A stretch of 64,000 nt of DNA from an uncultured Pelagibacteraceae bacterium (GTDB lineage: Bacteria; Pseudomonadota; Alphaproteobacteria; Pelagibacterales; Pelagibacteraceae): assembly GCA_902628305.1 (NCBI GenBank), contig CACOMK010000002.1:40260-104259 (forward strand), given 5' to 3'. A program made the position numbers and the translations under genes. The notes under the pieces were generated by a model. That model had not been told where the DNA came from and did not search any database. It saw only the letters and a list, made by a program, of their open reading frames with translations. This document shows positions 22,974 to 33,485 of the stretch, piece by piece. Numbering within the stretch: position 1 is the first letter of the stretch; each line of letters starts with the position of its first letter.

Positions 22974-23435
22974 TTAATTTAATTCAAAAATTGCATCAAC
23001 TTCAACTGATACACCTAGGGGCAAGCTGTTAGTGCTTACAGCAGCTCTTGCATGCATACCAGCTTCACCAAAAATTAAAGCAATAAGATCAGATGCTCCA
23101 TTTATAACTTTTGGCTGATCCGTAAATTCGTCAGTAGAATTTACAAATCCTGTTAATTTAATACATGATTTTATTTTATTTAAATCTCCATTACATGCAC
23201 TTTTAGCTTGTGATACTATACTTAAAGCACATCTTTCAGCAGCCTTATATCCATCCTCGGTAGATAATTCCTTACCTAACTTACCTTTAATTAATTCTCC
23301 ATTTTCTGAAATTGAAATTTGACCTGAAATGTATAGTAGTTTCCCTACTATTTTTGTGGCTACATATGAACCAACTGGAGCTTTTGGCTCTGGAAGTTTT
23401 ATTTTATTTTTAATTAGACTTTCTTCAAAATTCAT
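22974..23435 (-). CDS. RidA/YjgF-family protein
   Basis: LPEPKAPVGSYVATKIVGKLLYISGQI...HARAAVSTNSLPLGVSVEVDAIFEL. Confidence 0.85.
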   Translation of the reverse strand: MNFEESLIKNKIKLPEPKAPVGSYVATKIVGKLLYISGQISISENGELIKGKLGKELSTEDGYKAAERCALSIVSQAKSACNGDLNKIKSCIKLTGFVNSTDEFTDQPKVINGASDLIALIFGEAGMHARAAVSTNSLPLGVSVEVDAIFELN

Positions 23436-23647
23436 TTTTCTTTTTTTTTAAACCAATCTGTTAAATATTTTTTCTCTTTAATATTATTGGTATCAAGACC
23501 AAAACCTGTTGTTTTATTTTTTACTTTTCCACCTAAACATTTTAAATACTCTTTAGACAATTTTTTATATAAAGAACAATTTTCATTCCCTAGAGAATAA
23601 TTGTTTATAAAAAAGGACAGGATTATTAAGAAGAATATTTTTTTCAT
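23432..23647 (-). CDS. Small predicted secreted protein of unknown function
   Basis: 71 aa with N-terminal signal-like segment MKKIFFLIILSFFINNYSLG; 4 bp overlaps with both topA and the RidA-like gene. Confidence 0.6.
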   Translation of the reverse strand: MKKIFFLIILSFFINNYSLGNENCSLYKKLSKEYLKCLGGKVKNKTTGFGLDTNNIKEKKYLTDWFKKKEK

Positions 23648-26229
23648 TTAGAATTCTTTTTTTTTTGCTTCTTATTCTTATCGTATTCTCTTCTTTTCTC
23701 AATAAGAATTAAAGCTTCTTCCATTGTAATTTCAGTTGGATCTTTTTCTTCAGGTATTGTTGCGTTTAAAGATTTGTATTTTATATAAGGCCCATATTGT
23801 CCTTTCATTATTCGCACGGGCCTCTTATCTTCAGGGTGTTCACCCAAGTCTTTAATAATTGATGATGACATTCTTCCTGGTTTTGCTTCAGCTATAAGAG
23901 TGATAGCTCTATTTAACCCTATTGAAAAAATTTCATCGACGTTTTCAATCCTTGCTGACTTATTCTCACATTTTAAATAAGGACCAAATCTTCCTGTATT
24001 TAAGGTGATTTCTTTTTGATTCTCTGGATTAACGCCTAGTGATTTAGGAAGTGTGCATAAAAATTTAGCTTTTTCTAAATCTATACTTTCTAAATCAATT
24101 CCCTTTGGGATTGATACATTTTTTAATAGTTCATTTACTTCAGTTTTCTTTTTTTTTGTTTTTTTTCTTTTTTTAGGTTTTTCTTTTTCAATACTTTCAT
24201 CAACAACTTTTTCATATTGAAGATAAGGACCAAATCTTCCATTTTTTAAAAAAATATCATTTCCATTTTCGTGTTTTCCAATAAATTTTGGTTCTGCTAA
24301 TTTCGACTGAGCAGCAGCTTTTGCTTTTGATAATGGTCTAGTGAATTTACATTCTGGATAGTTTGAACATCCAATAAATGCACCCCCTCTAAAACTATTT
24401 TTTAAACTTAATGAACCAGTATCACATAACTGACATTTTCTAACTATTTTTCCTTCTTTATCAGTGTCAAAGATTAATGCTCCTAAACTGTCATTTAAAA
24501 GATCTAAAACCTCTCTAGTTCTTTTTTCTTTTACCTCTGAAATATTGCTATTAAAGTCTTTCCAAAACATCTCTAGAACTTTTAACCAACTTTCTTTACC
24601 TGAGGTAATTTCATCTAATTGATCCTCAAGACCTGCTGTAAAATTGTAATCAACATACTTTGAAAATAGTTTTTCCAAAAATGCAGAAATTAATTTACCT
24701 CTGTCAGTAGGAAAAAATCTTTTATTAATTATTTCTGCATAGCCTCGATTTGCAATTGTTGAAATTATACTTGCGTATGTTGAAGGTCTTCCAATTCCTA
24801 ATTCTTCTAATTTTTTAACCAAACTTGCCTCGGAGTAACGTGGAGGTGGTTGTGTAAAATGCTGTTCATCAACAAGATACTCTATATTAATTGGGCCTTT
24901 TGACATCTCAGGTAAAATTTGTTCATCATCATCTTTGCTTTGGTTTGAATAAACTTTTAAAAATCCATCAAATTTTAAAACTGATCCGCTTGATTTGCAT
25001 ATCGTTTTATTATCTTCTGATTCTATAGTTATTGTATTTCTATCAAATTTAGCTGTCTCCATTTGTGAAGAAAGAGCTCTAGACCAAATTAAAGAATATA
25101 ATTTTTGCTGGTCAGAACTTAAATATTTTTTAACTAAATCTGGATTTCTATTGATATCAGTCGGTCTTATTGCTTCATGAGCTTCCTGAGCATTTTTTGC
25201 TTTTTTTCCCGAGTAATTATTTGGATTTTCTGGCAAATAGTCGTTTCCATATTCTTTTTTAATAAAATTTCTAAAATCAGAGACTGCATCAGCTGATAAA
25301 TTAGTTCCATCAGTCCTCATATAAGTAATTAATCCAACTGTATCTCCTTCAATTTCAATCCCTTGATAAAGTTTTTGTGCTATCTGCATCGTTCTTGATG
25401 CACCAAAACCTAATCTACTAGAAGCAACTTGTTGAAGAGTTGAAGTCGTGAATGGTCCTGATGGATTTCTACTAACAATTTTAGAGGAAATATCAGTTAT
25501 ATTAAATTTTTGGTTCTTAACAATTGCTATTGCTTTTTCAATTTGTTCTTTATTTTTAAATGAAAATTTTTCAATTTTTTCTCCATCAAGGTGTGAAATA
25601 CTTGCTGTAATTTTACTTTTATTTTTATCCTGAAAATTAATACTTAAAGTCCAAAATTCTTCAGGCTTAAACAGTTCAATTTCATGTTCCCTTTCAGTAA
25701 TCAATTTCAGTGCAACAGATTGAACTCTACCTGCAGATTTTGAACCAGGTAATTTCGTCCAAAGTATTGGAGAGATATTAAATCCAACCAAATAATCTAA
25801 TGCTCTTCTAGCCATGTAAGCATTAACTAATAGAGGCTCTATCTGCCTTGGATTTTCGATACCATGCGTGACCGCTTTTTTGGTTATTTCATTAAACACC
25901 ACACGCTCAATTTCTTTGTCCTTTAATAGTTTTTTTTCATCTAAATATTCTTTTACATGCCAAGCTATAGCCTCTCCCTCACGATCTGGGTCAGTAGCTA
26001 GAATTATTTTTGAAGAATCTTTTGCAGCATCTGTAATTTCTTTTAGATATTTTTTTGAAAAGCTATCAACTTCCCATTCCATTTTAAAATTTTGATCAGG
26101 ATCAACAGATCCATTTTTCGAAGGCAGATCTCTAATATGACCATAGCTAGCTAAAACCATATAGTTATCACCTAAATATTTGTTAATTGTTTTTGCTTTA
26201 GCAGGGCTTTCAACTATGACTAGATTCAT
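23644..26229 (-). CDS. topA: DNA topoisomerase I
   Basis: MNLVIVESPAKAKTINKYLG, GLITYMRTDG, zinc-finger-like CQLCDTG...GCSNYPEC, three GxxGPY C-terminal repeats. Confidence 0.98.
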   Translation of the reverse strand: MNLVIVESPAKAKTINKYLGDNYMVLASYGHIRDLPSKNGSVDPDQNFKMEWEVDSFSKKYLKEITDAAKDSSKIILATDPDREGEAIAWHVKEYLDEKKLLKDKEIERVVFNEITKKAVTHGIENPRQIEPLLVNAYMARRALDYLVGFNISPILWTKLPGSKSAGRVQSVALKLITEREHEIELFKPEEFWTLSINFQDKNKSKITASISHLDGEKIEKFSFKNKEQIEKAIAIVKNQKFNITDISSKIVSRNPSGPFTTSTLQQVASSRLGFGASRTMQIAQKLYQGIEIEGDTVGLITYMRTDGTNLSADAVSDFRNFIKKEYGNDYLPENPNNYSGKKAKNAQEAHEAIRPTDINRNPDLVKKYLSSDQQKLYSLIWSRALSSQMETAKFDRNTITIESEDNKTICKSSGSVLKFDGFLKVYSNQSKDDDEQILPEMSKGPINIEYLVDEQHFTQPPPRYSEASLVKKLEELGIGRPSTYASIISTIANRGYAEIINKRFFPTDRGKLISAFLEKLFSKYVDYNFTAGLEDQLDEITSGKESWLKVLEMFWKDFNSNISEVKEKRTREVLDLLNDSLGALIFDTDKEGKIVRKCQLCDTGSLSLKNSFRGGAFIGCSNYPECKFTRPLSKAKAAAQSKLAEPKFIGKHENGNDIFLKNGRFGPYLQYEKVVDESIEKEKPKKRKKTKKKKTEVNELLKNVSIPKGIDLESIDLEKAKFLCTLPKSLGVNPENQKEITLNTGRFGPYLKCENKSARIENVDEIFSIGLNRAITLIAEAKPGRMSSSIIKDLGEHPEDKRPVRIMKGQYGPYIKYKSLNATIPEEKDPTEITMEEALILIEKRREYDKNKKQKKKNSK

Positions 26230-26266
26230 AAATTAACAAACTACTCAAAAGAGTTTGATAGTCAAA

Positions 26267-26845
26267 TTAATAAATTTTTGTCTTGGTTTCTTCTTTATTT
26301 TTCAAGCGTTTAATATTTTCTCTGTGGTTAAAAAATATTAAAATAAACATTATTGCATAAAAAAATACATTTTCTGATCTTTCCAAAACTAAAACATAAA
26401 TAGGTATAAAAAGTGATCCTATCAAAGAAGCTAAAGATGAATATTTAGAAATAAAAAAAATTATCAACCAACACACACCAAATACTAAACCAAAAATAAT
26501 ATTCAAAGAAAAAAGTATCCCAACATATGTCGCTACACCTTTTCCACCTTTAAATTTTAACCATACTGGAAACACATGACCAATAAAAGCGCATAAAGCC
26601 GATATATATACTGCATCAGCAAAATTAATTTTTACATATAAAACAGGTATTACCGCTTTTAACACATCAAGTATTAGTGTTGAATAACCAATTATTTTAT
26701 TACCAGTTCTTAAAGCATTTGTTGCTCCAATATTACCAGATCCTATTTCTCTAATATCCTTTTTTAAAAATATTCTAGTTAAAATTAATCCAAAAGGAAT
26801 TGATCCCATTAGGTATGAAAATATACCTATTATAAAAATTTCCAT
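26267..26845 (-). CDS. plsY: Glycerol-3-phosphate acyltransferase PlsY
   Basis: YLMGSIPFGLILTRIFLKKDIREIGSGNIGATNALR, WLKFKGGKGVATYVG. Confidence 0.95.
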   Translation of the reverse strand: MEIFIIGIFSYLMGSIPFGLILTRIFLKKDIREIGSGNIGATNALRTGNKIIGYSTLILDVLKAVIPVLYVKINFADAVYISALCAFIGHVFPVWLKFKGGKGVATYVGILFSLNIIFGLVFGVCWLIIFFISKYSSLASLIGSLFIPIYVLVLERSENVFFYAIMFILIFFNHRENIKRLKNKEETKTKIY

Positions 26846-26847
26846 TT

Positions 26848-28134
26848 TTATATTTTAAATAATTCTATACCTTTTACAAATGTATTGGTTACTTTTCCTT
26901 GAAGTTTCTTATCTTCAATTGAAGTATTTTTGGATTTGGAGATTAAATTTTCTTTTTTTACAATCCATGGTTTATTGATATCTACTATACAAAAATCTGC
27001 GTCATTACCTATAGTCAAGTTTCCTTTATTAATATTTAGTATTTTTGCTGGGTTAGAAGTTAAAGCTTGAATGATGGTTTCAAGTTTTACAGATCCGTTA
27101 TGATATAATTCTAAACTTAAAGATAATAATGTTTCAATTCCAGATGCACCTGTTGCAGCTTGAGCAAAAGTTAATCTTTTAGATTCCTCATCTTCCGGTT
27201 TATGATCAGAAACAATTACATCAATAGTTTTATCTTTTAATCCTTGTACTAAAGCTTCACGATCTTCTTCTCTTCTTAGTGGAGGTGATAATTTCAAAAA
27301 TGTTTTAAAATCTCCAATATCATTTTCATTTAATGAGAGATTATTTATTGATACACCACAAGTAAATTTAATATTTTCTTTACGTTCCTTAATTATATCT
27401 ACAGATTTACCCGCTGAAAGTTGAGATATATGGTATCGACATTTAGCTCTCTCTAAAAGGGTAAGATCTCTTTCTATTATAATTCTTTCAGCAATATCTG
27501 GTATGCTTGATAAACCTAGTTTTGTTGCAATAATACCAGAATTTATCATTCCATTTTTAGCTAAGTCATAATCTTCAGCGTGTTGCATTATAAGGCATCC
27601 TAAATCTTTTGCTGAATTCATAATTCTAGACATAAGTCTAGTATTTTGAATTGTTTTTACTCCATCTGTAAATGCAATAATTCCTTTTTTAGCAAGTAAA
27701 CCAAATTCAGTCATATTAGTACCATCTGTGTTTTGAGTTAGTGAGGCGCAAGGAAAGATATTTATTTTTGATTTATCACGTCCTCTTCTTTTTAGAAAAT
27801 CTACAATTGAAACATTATCAATAATTGGATCTGTATTAGGCATTGTTACAACTGATGTAACTCCACCAGACAATGCTGAATTACTTAAAGTCTTAAAATT
27901 TTCTTTATACTCATATCCTGGTTCGCCTACAAAAACCCTCATATCTACTATGCCAGGAAATAGATATTTACCTTTTAAATCAGTAGGTTTTTCTCTAGTT
28001 GGTAAATTGTTTGTATTTACCTTTTTCCCTATTGCTTCTATCTTTCCGTCTTCTCCAATTATTAATCCACCATTTTCATTAAGAGAGTTATGAGGATCTA
28101 TAATATTCGCATTTATAAAGTATTGTTTTTTCAT
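26848..28134 (-). CDS. pyrC: Dihydroorotase homologue, probably non-catalytic (HxH motif lost)
   Basis: Dihydroorotase fold motifs and position next to pyrB, but the usual PGFVDMHVHLREPG reads PGIVDMRVFVGEPG; TDHAPH reads SDHKPE. Confidence 0.88.
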   Translation of the reverse strand: MKKQYFINANIIDPHNSLNENGGLIIGEDGKIEAIGKKVNTNNLPTREKPTDLKGKYLFPGIVDMRVFVGEPGYEYKENFKTLSNSALSGGVTSVVTMPNTDPIIDNVSIVDFLKRRGRDKSKINIFPCASLTQNTDGTNMTEFGLLAKKGIIAFTDGVKTIQNTRLMSRIMNSAKDLGCLIMQHAEDYDLAKNGMINSGIIATKLGLSSIPDIAERIIIERDLTLLERAKCRYHISQLSAGKSVDIIKERKENIKFTCGVSINNLSLNENDIGDFKTFLKLSPPLRREEDREALVQGLKDKTIDVIVSDHKPEDEESKRLTFAQAATGASGIETLLSLSLELYHNGSVKLETIIQALTSNPAKILNINKGNLTIGNDADFCIVDINKPWIVKKENLISKSKNTSIEDKKLQGKVTNTFVKGIELFKI

Positions 28135-29076
28135 TTATTCACAAAATATTTTTAAACATGCCATTCTTACAGCAACACCTAATTCAACTTGTTCTTTAAT
28201 AACGCTTTTGTTTATATCGTCTGCTAATCTCGTATCAATCTCAATTCCTCTATTCATCGGACCAGGATGCATTATTAAGGCATCTGATTTAGCATGATCA
28301 AGTTTGTCAGGAGTTAATCCATAATATTCGTAGTATTCTCTATTCGATGAAAGATAAGAGCTAGTCATTCTCTCATTTTGTAATCTAAGCATCATTACAA
28401 TATCACAATCCTTGAGACCCTTTTTCATATCAGTAAAAGTGTTTACACCAAACTTTTCAATTTCTTTTGGCATAAGATTAGATGGTGCAACTATATTAAC
28501 TTCTGCACCTAACATTGTAAGAAGATAAATGTTTGATCTAGCTACTCTAGAATGAAGTATGTCTCCACATATAGCTATTTTTAATCCTTGAATTCTCTTT
28601 TTTCTATTTCTAATTGTTAATGCATCTAGTAATGCTTGGGTAGGGTGTTCACGTCTACCATCACCAGCATTTAAAACAACACAATTAACTTTTTGAGATA
28701 GAAGATTACAAGCACCAGAGTCCTGATGTCTTATTACAATTATATCAGGATGCATTGCATTCAAAGTCATTGCAGTATCAATTAATGTTTCACCTTTCTT
28801 AATCGCTGAGTTACTCATATTCATTGACATAACATCTGCACCAAGTCTCTTTCCAGCAAGTTCAAATGAACTTTGAGTTCTAGTTGATGGTTCAAAGAAT
28901 AAGTTTATTTGTGTTTTACCTCTTAACACATCAATTTTTTTATTTTTACTCTGGTTTAATTTTATGAAAGCTTCTGACTCATCAAGGATATAATTAATAT
29001 CACTAATTGATAAATCTTGGATACCTAACAAATGTTTTTGAGAGATTTTAATAGCTTTATTGGTTTTAATTGCCAT
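28135..29076 (-). CDS. pyrB: Aspartate carbamoyltransferase catalytic subunit
   Basis: [52 protein letters not shown]; start at MAIKTNK preferred over ORF start at 29115. Confidence 0.95.
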   Translation of the reverse strand: MAIKTNKAIKISQKHLLGIQDLSISDINYILDESEAFIKLNQSKNKKIDVLRGKTQINLFFEPSTRTQSSFELAGKRLGADVMSMNMSNSAIKKGETLIDTAMTLNAMHPDIIVIRHQDSGACNLLSQKVNCVVLNAGDGRREHPTQALLDALTIRNRKKRIQGLKIAICGDILHSRVARSNIYLLTMLGAEVNIVAPSNLMPKEIEKFGVNTFTDMKKGLKDCDIVMMLRLQNERMTSSYLSSNREYYEYYGLTPDKLDHAKSDALIMHPGPMNRGIEIDTRLADDINKSVIKEQVELGVAVRMACLKIFCE

Positions 29077-29118
29077 TAAAATTAACTCTATAGCTATAAA
29101 GCCTTTAAATGGCAAGGA

Positions 29119-29574
29119 TTAATTATTTAAATAATCTAGAGCTCCCTGTAAAATAAATGCAGCTGCGTTTTGATCTATGTTTTTTTCACGCTTTGATACA
29201 TTAATATCTAGTTGACTTGATAAATTAAATGCACCTACGGTTGAAAGTCTTTCATCCCAAAGACAAACATCTATGCCAACATTTTGGTCTATATTTTTCG
29301 ATACATCATTTACTGATTGAGCAGAAGGACCTAATGAACCATCCATGTTAATTGGATATCCAATGATAATTCCTTTAATATTGTTTTCCTCTATTATTTT
29401 TTTTAATTCGTTGATTAGATCATCATTATTGCTTTTATTGATCGTTTTAAAAGGTGTGGCTATTGACTGTTTTTCATCACAAATTGATACACCGATTCTT
29501 TTTGAACCAAGATCTAAACCAATCAATCTAGAGGTTTCAGACTGTTTTTTTTTGAATTCTTCAATAGTGATCAT
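29119..29574 (-). CDS. ruvX: Putative pre-16S rRNA nuclease YqgF/RuvX
   Basis: LIGLDLGSKRIGVSICDEKQSIATP...GIIIGYPINMDGSLGPSAQSV...LWDERLST. Confidence 0.93.
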   Translation of the reverse strand: MITIEEFKKKQSETSRLIGLDLGSKRIGVSICDEKQSIATPFKTINKSNNDDLINELKKIIEENNIKGIIIGYPINMDGSLGPSAQSVNDVSKNIDQNVGIDVCLWDERLSTVGAFNLSSQLDINVSKREKNIDQNAAAFILQGALDYLNN

Positions 29575-29624
29575 ATTGTATATTTTAAACTTAAGTGATA
29601 GTTTGCGACATATTTAAATACCAT

Positions 29625-29912
29625 ATGAGTATCGATCTTAAAACAATAAAGCACATATCTAAACTATCAAGAATTTCTGTAGATGACAAAAAAGCAGAGA
29701 AACTTGCAGGGGATTTAAACTCAATTTTTGATTTTATTGAAAAACTTAACGAATTAAAAACTGACAATGTTGAACCATTAACCTCTATTGCTGAAACAAC
29801 TCTAAAACTAAGATCAGATGAAGTAAAAAGTAAAAACTTAAGAGATCAAGTAATAAAAAATTCTCCTAAGGAAAATGAAGATTATTTTGTAGTACCAAAG
29901 GTAATTGAATAA
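29625..29912 (+). CDS. gatC: Asp-tRNA(Asn)/Glu-tRNA(Gln) amidotransferase subunit C
   Basis: MSIDLKTIKHISKLSRISVDDKKAEKLAGDLNSIFDFIEKLNELKTDNVEPL; directly upstream of gatA. Confidence 0.93.
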   Translation: MSIDLKTIKHISKLSRISVDDKKAEKLAGDLNSIFDFIEKLNELKTDNVEPLTSIAETTLKLRSDEVKSKNLRDQVIKNSPKENEDYFVVPKVIE

Positions 29913-31369
29913 TGTCAGATATAACTAAACAATCATTATCTGAGTTAGTAGAAAATATAAAAAGTAAAAAACTTTCCTCAAGTGAAGTTACTAAAGCATT
30001 TGTTGAAAGATCAGAAAAATCAAAAGAATTAAATGCATATATAACTGAAAATTATGCAAATGCTATAGATAAAGCAAAAAATTTTGATGAAAAACCTAAT
30101 CTTGATCTAAAATTACCTGGTATTCCAATGGCAGTAAAAGATTTATTTTGTACAAAAGATTTAAGAACTACGGCAGGTAGTAAGATTTTAAATAACTTCG
30201 TTCCTACTTATGAGTCGACAGTTACACAAAACATTTGGAATGAGGGGGCTATCCTAATGGGTAAATTAAATTGTGATGAATTTGCAATGGGCTCATCTAA
30301 TGAAACTAGTTTTTTTGGAAATGTGCAAAACCCAATTGATAAAAATTTAGTTCCAGGAGGATCATCTGGAGGATCATCTTCAGCAGTTGCAGCTCAATTA
30401 ACACCAATAACTATAGGAACAGATACAGGTGGATCTATAAGACAGCCAGCTTCTTTTACAGGAACAGTTGGACTAAAACCTACCTATGGTAGTTGCTCTA
30501 GATATGGAATTGTAGCTTTTGCATCATCTTTAGATCAAGCTGGGCCTATGGCACAAAATGTTAAAGACTGTGCTTTATTGCAGGAAGTTATTAGTACCTA
30601 TGATGAAAAAGACTCTACATCAATAGATTTTAAAAGGAACGAATATAGCAAAGAATTAATAAAAGATATTAAGGGTAAAAAAATAGGAATACCAAAAGAA
30701 TATAGAGTAGATGGTATGCCTAAGGAAATAGAAGATCTGTGGAAAAAAGGTATTGAATATGCAAAAGATTGTGGTGCTGAGATTATCGATATATCTCTAC
30801 CTCATACTAATTATGCACTACCTACTTATTACATTGTAGCTCCAGCTGAGGCTTCATCTAATTTAGCTCGATATGATGGTGTTAAATACGGTTTTAGAGC
30901 TGAGGGGGAAAATCTTATTGATATGTATGAAAAAACTAGATCTGAGGGATTTGGTGCTGAAGTTCAAAGAAGAATAATGATTGGAACCTATGTTTTATCT
31001 TCAGGATATTATGATGCTTATTATCTTAAAGCTCAAAAGGTAAGAAAACTTATAAAAAACGATTTTGATGAAGCTTATAAAAAAGTTGATGCAATTCTAA
31101 CTCCATCCACTCCAAGTTCAGCGTTTAAAATTGGTGAGAAAACAAATGATCCAGTTTCAATGTATTTAAATGATATTTTTACTGTTCCAGTAAATTTAGC
31201 TGGTTTACCCGGAATTTCTATACCTGCAGGTCATGACTTAAAAGGATATCCCCTAGGATTGCAGATAATTGGAAAAGCTTTTGATGAACAAAATATTTTA
31301 AACATTGCATACGCTATGGAAGAAAAAATTAATTTTAAAAACAATATTACAGATTGGTGGATTAAGTGA
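29912..31369 (+). CDS. gatA: Asp-tRNA(Asn)/Glu-tRNA(Gln) amidotransferase subunit A
   Basis: [54 protein letters not shown]. Confidence 0.98.
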   Translation: MSDITKQSLSELVENIKSKKLSSSEVTKAFVERSEKSKELNAYITENYANAIDKAKNFDEKPNLDLKLPGIPMAVKDLFCTKDLRTTAGSKILNNFVPTYESTVTQNIWNEGAILMGKLNCDEFAMGSSNETSFFGNVQNPIDKNLVPGGSSGGSSSAVAAQLTPITIGTDTGGSIRQPASFTGTVGLKPTYGSCSRYGIVAFASSLDQAGPMAQNVKDCALLQEVISTYDEKDSTSIDFKRNEYSKELIKDIKGKKIGIPKEYRVDGMPKEIEDLWKKGIEYAKDCGAEIIDISLPHTNYALPTYYIVAPAEASSNLARYDGVKYGFRAEGENLIDMYEKTRSEGFGAEVQRRIMIGTYVLSSGYYDAYYLKAQKVRKLIKNDFDEAYKKVDAILTPSTPSSAFKIGEKTNDPVSMYLNDIFTVPVNLAGLPGISIPAGHDLKGYPLGLQIIGKAFDEQNILNIAYAMEEKINFKNNITDWWIK

Positions 31370-32829
31370 GCAAGAATAAATCTGAATATCTAATTAATAG
31401 ACATGATAATCAATATGAGGTTGTCATTGGTTTAGAAGTTCATGCACAAGTTACATCAGAGTCAAAATTATTCTCAACTTCTGCAACTAAATTTGGTGCT
31501 GAGCCCAATACTCAAGTAAGTTTAGTTGACGCAGCATTTCCAGGTATGTTGCCGGTTATAAATGAATATTGTGTAAAACAAGCTATTAAAACAGGAATTG
31601 GTTTAAAAGCAAAAATTAATAAGAGATCTGTCTTTGATAGAAAAAACTATTTTTATGCCGACTTGCCTCAAGGTTATCAAATCTCACAATTCAAAGACCC
31701 AATTGTAGGTGAGGGTAAAGTAATACTTGATATGCCTAATGGACAAAAAGAGGTAGGTATAGAGAGATTACACTTAGAGCAAGATGCTGGCAAAAGTATT
31801 CATGATCTAGACCCTAAAAATACTTTTGTAGATTTAAATAGATCAGGTGTTGCATTGATGGAAATTGTGAGTAAACCTGATCTAAGATCTCCAGATGAGG
31901 TTAATGCATATATTAAGAAATTAAGATCAATAATGAGATATTTAGGAACATGTGATGGAAACATGCAAGAAGGATCTTTAAGAGCCGATGTAAACGTATC
32001 CGTTAGAAAAAAAGGCTCAAAAGAATTTGGAACTAGATGTGAAATTAAAAATGTTAACTCTATAAAGTTTATGCAGATGGCTATTGAATACGAAGCTAAC
32101 AGACAAGTTGATTTAATTGAGGATGGTCAAACTATTGATCAGGAAACAAGACTTTTTGATACTAAAAAGAACGAAACTAGATCAATGAGATCAAAAGAGG
32201 ATGCTCACGATTATAGATATTTTCCAGATCCTGACTTATTGCCATTAGAAGTTTCCGATGATTTTATTGAAAATTTAAAATCAGAAATTCCAGAATTACC
32301 TGATGAAAAGAAAAAAAGATTTATAGAAAAATTCAAATTATCACCTTACGAGGCTAATATTTTAGTTTCAGATATTGAAACATCTAATTATTTTGAAAAT
32401 GTAATTAAGAAATCAGATGTTAAACTGGCAACAAATTGGATAATTGGTGAATTATTTGCAGCTTTGAATGAAAAGAATTTAGAAATTAGTGAAAGTCCAA
32501 TTAGTGCAGGCAATCTATCTAAATTAATTAATTTGATTAAAGACGGGACTATATCTGGAAAGATTGCAAAAACTGTATTTGAACAAATGATGAAAGGAGA
32601 CAAAGATCCTAAAAAAATTGTAGAGGAAAAGGGCTTAAAACAACAGAGTGATCCTAAAGCACTTGAGGCACTGATAGATAAAGTTATTGATGATAATAGA
32701 GATAAAGCCATGGAATATAAATCAGGTAAAGTAAAGTTATTTGGTTTCTTTGTAGGTCAAGTAATGAAGGTTTCTGGCGGAAAAGCAAATCCTCAATTAG
32801 TCAATGAGATTTTAAAGAAAAAACTTTAG
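31366..32829 (+). CDS. gatB: Asp-tRNA(Asn)/Glu-tRNA(Gln) amidotransferase subunit B (GTG start)
   Basis: [52 protein letters not shown]. Confidence 0.98.
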   Translation: MSKNKSEYLINRHDNQYEVVIGLEVHAQVTSESKLFSTSATKFGAEPNTQVSLVDAAFPGMLPVINEYCVKQAIKTGIGLKAKINKRSVFDRKNYFYADLPQGYQISQFKDPIVGEGKVILDMPNGQKEVGIERLHLEQDAGKSIHDLDPKNTFVDLNRSGVALMEIVSKPDLRSPDEVNAYIKKLRSIMRYLGTCDGNMQEGSLRADVNVSVRKKGSKEFGTRCEIKNVNSIKFMQMAIEYEANRQVDLIEDGQTIDQETRLFDTKKNETRSMRSKEDAHDYRYFPDPDLLPLEVSDDFIENLKSEIPELPDEKKKRFIEKFKLSPYEANILVSDIETSNYFENVIKKSDVKLATNWIIGELFAALNEKNLEISESPISAGNLSKLINLIKDGTISGKIAKTVFEQMMKGDKDPKKIVEEKGLKQQSDPKALEALIDKVIDDNRDKAMEYKSGKVKLFGFFVGQVMKVSGGKANPQLVNEILKKKL

Positions 32830-32834
32830 AATTT

Positions 32835-33485
32835 ATGGGTTCAGACCTAAATATAACTAAAGAACTTCAAGAGTATATTTTAAGTCATGGATTAAACTTA
32901 CATCCAGTTCAAAAAGAAATAATTGATTACAACATTTCACTTGGTGACATTAAAAGAATGCAGATATCAATTTCTCAATGTCAATTCCTACATTTAATCA
33001 TCAAAATTTCAAACATCAAAAAAGTTTTAGAGATTGGTACATTTACGGGATTAAGCACATTGTCCATGGCTTTAGCTTTATCGGATGATGGTAAAATAAT
33101 TGCTTTAGATAAAAATAATGAAACCAATAAAGTTGCAACAGATTTTTTCAAAAAAGCTAATCAAGAACATAAAATTAAAACATTAATTAAACCAGCTTTA
33201 GAAAGTTTGGATGAAATTAAAAATGAAAAGTTTGATTTAATTTTTATTGATGCCGATAAAAATAATTATATAAAATATTATGAACACTCTTTGAAATTAT
33301 TGAGTAAAAATGGTTTAATCATCATCGATAATGTTTTGTGGTATGGTGAAGTAGTTAATCAAAAAAATACTGACAAATTTACTAAAAATATTAAAGAATT
33401 TAATAATCATATTTCAAAGGATGAAAGAATAGAAAAATTAATAGTTCCACTTGGCGATGGTATGACAGTTTGTAGAAAATTATAA
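32835..33485 (+). CDS. Class I SAM-dependent O-methyltransferase (caffeoyl-CoA OMT-like)
   Basis: KVLEIGTFTGLSTLSMALAL, FDLIFIDADKNNYIKYYEHSLKLL, IIDNVLWYGEV. Confidence 0.88.
   Translation: MGSDLNITKELQEYILSHGLNLHPVQKEIIDYNISLGDIKRMQISISQCQFLHLIIKISNIKKVLEIGTFTGLSTLSMALALSDDGKIIALDKNNETNKVATDFFKKANQEHKIKTLIKPALESLDEIKNEKFDLIFIDADKNNYIKYYEHSLKLLSKNGLIIIDNVLWYGEVVNQKNTDKFTKNIKEFNNHISKDERIEKLIVPLGDGMTVCRKL

Noticed and set aside
32388-32711. 107 aa minus-strand ORF inside gatB
   Set aside because: Antisense shadow with repetitive hydrophobic/Ser composition.
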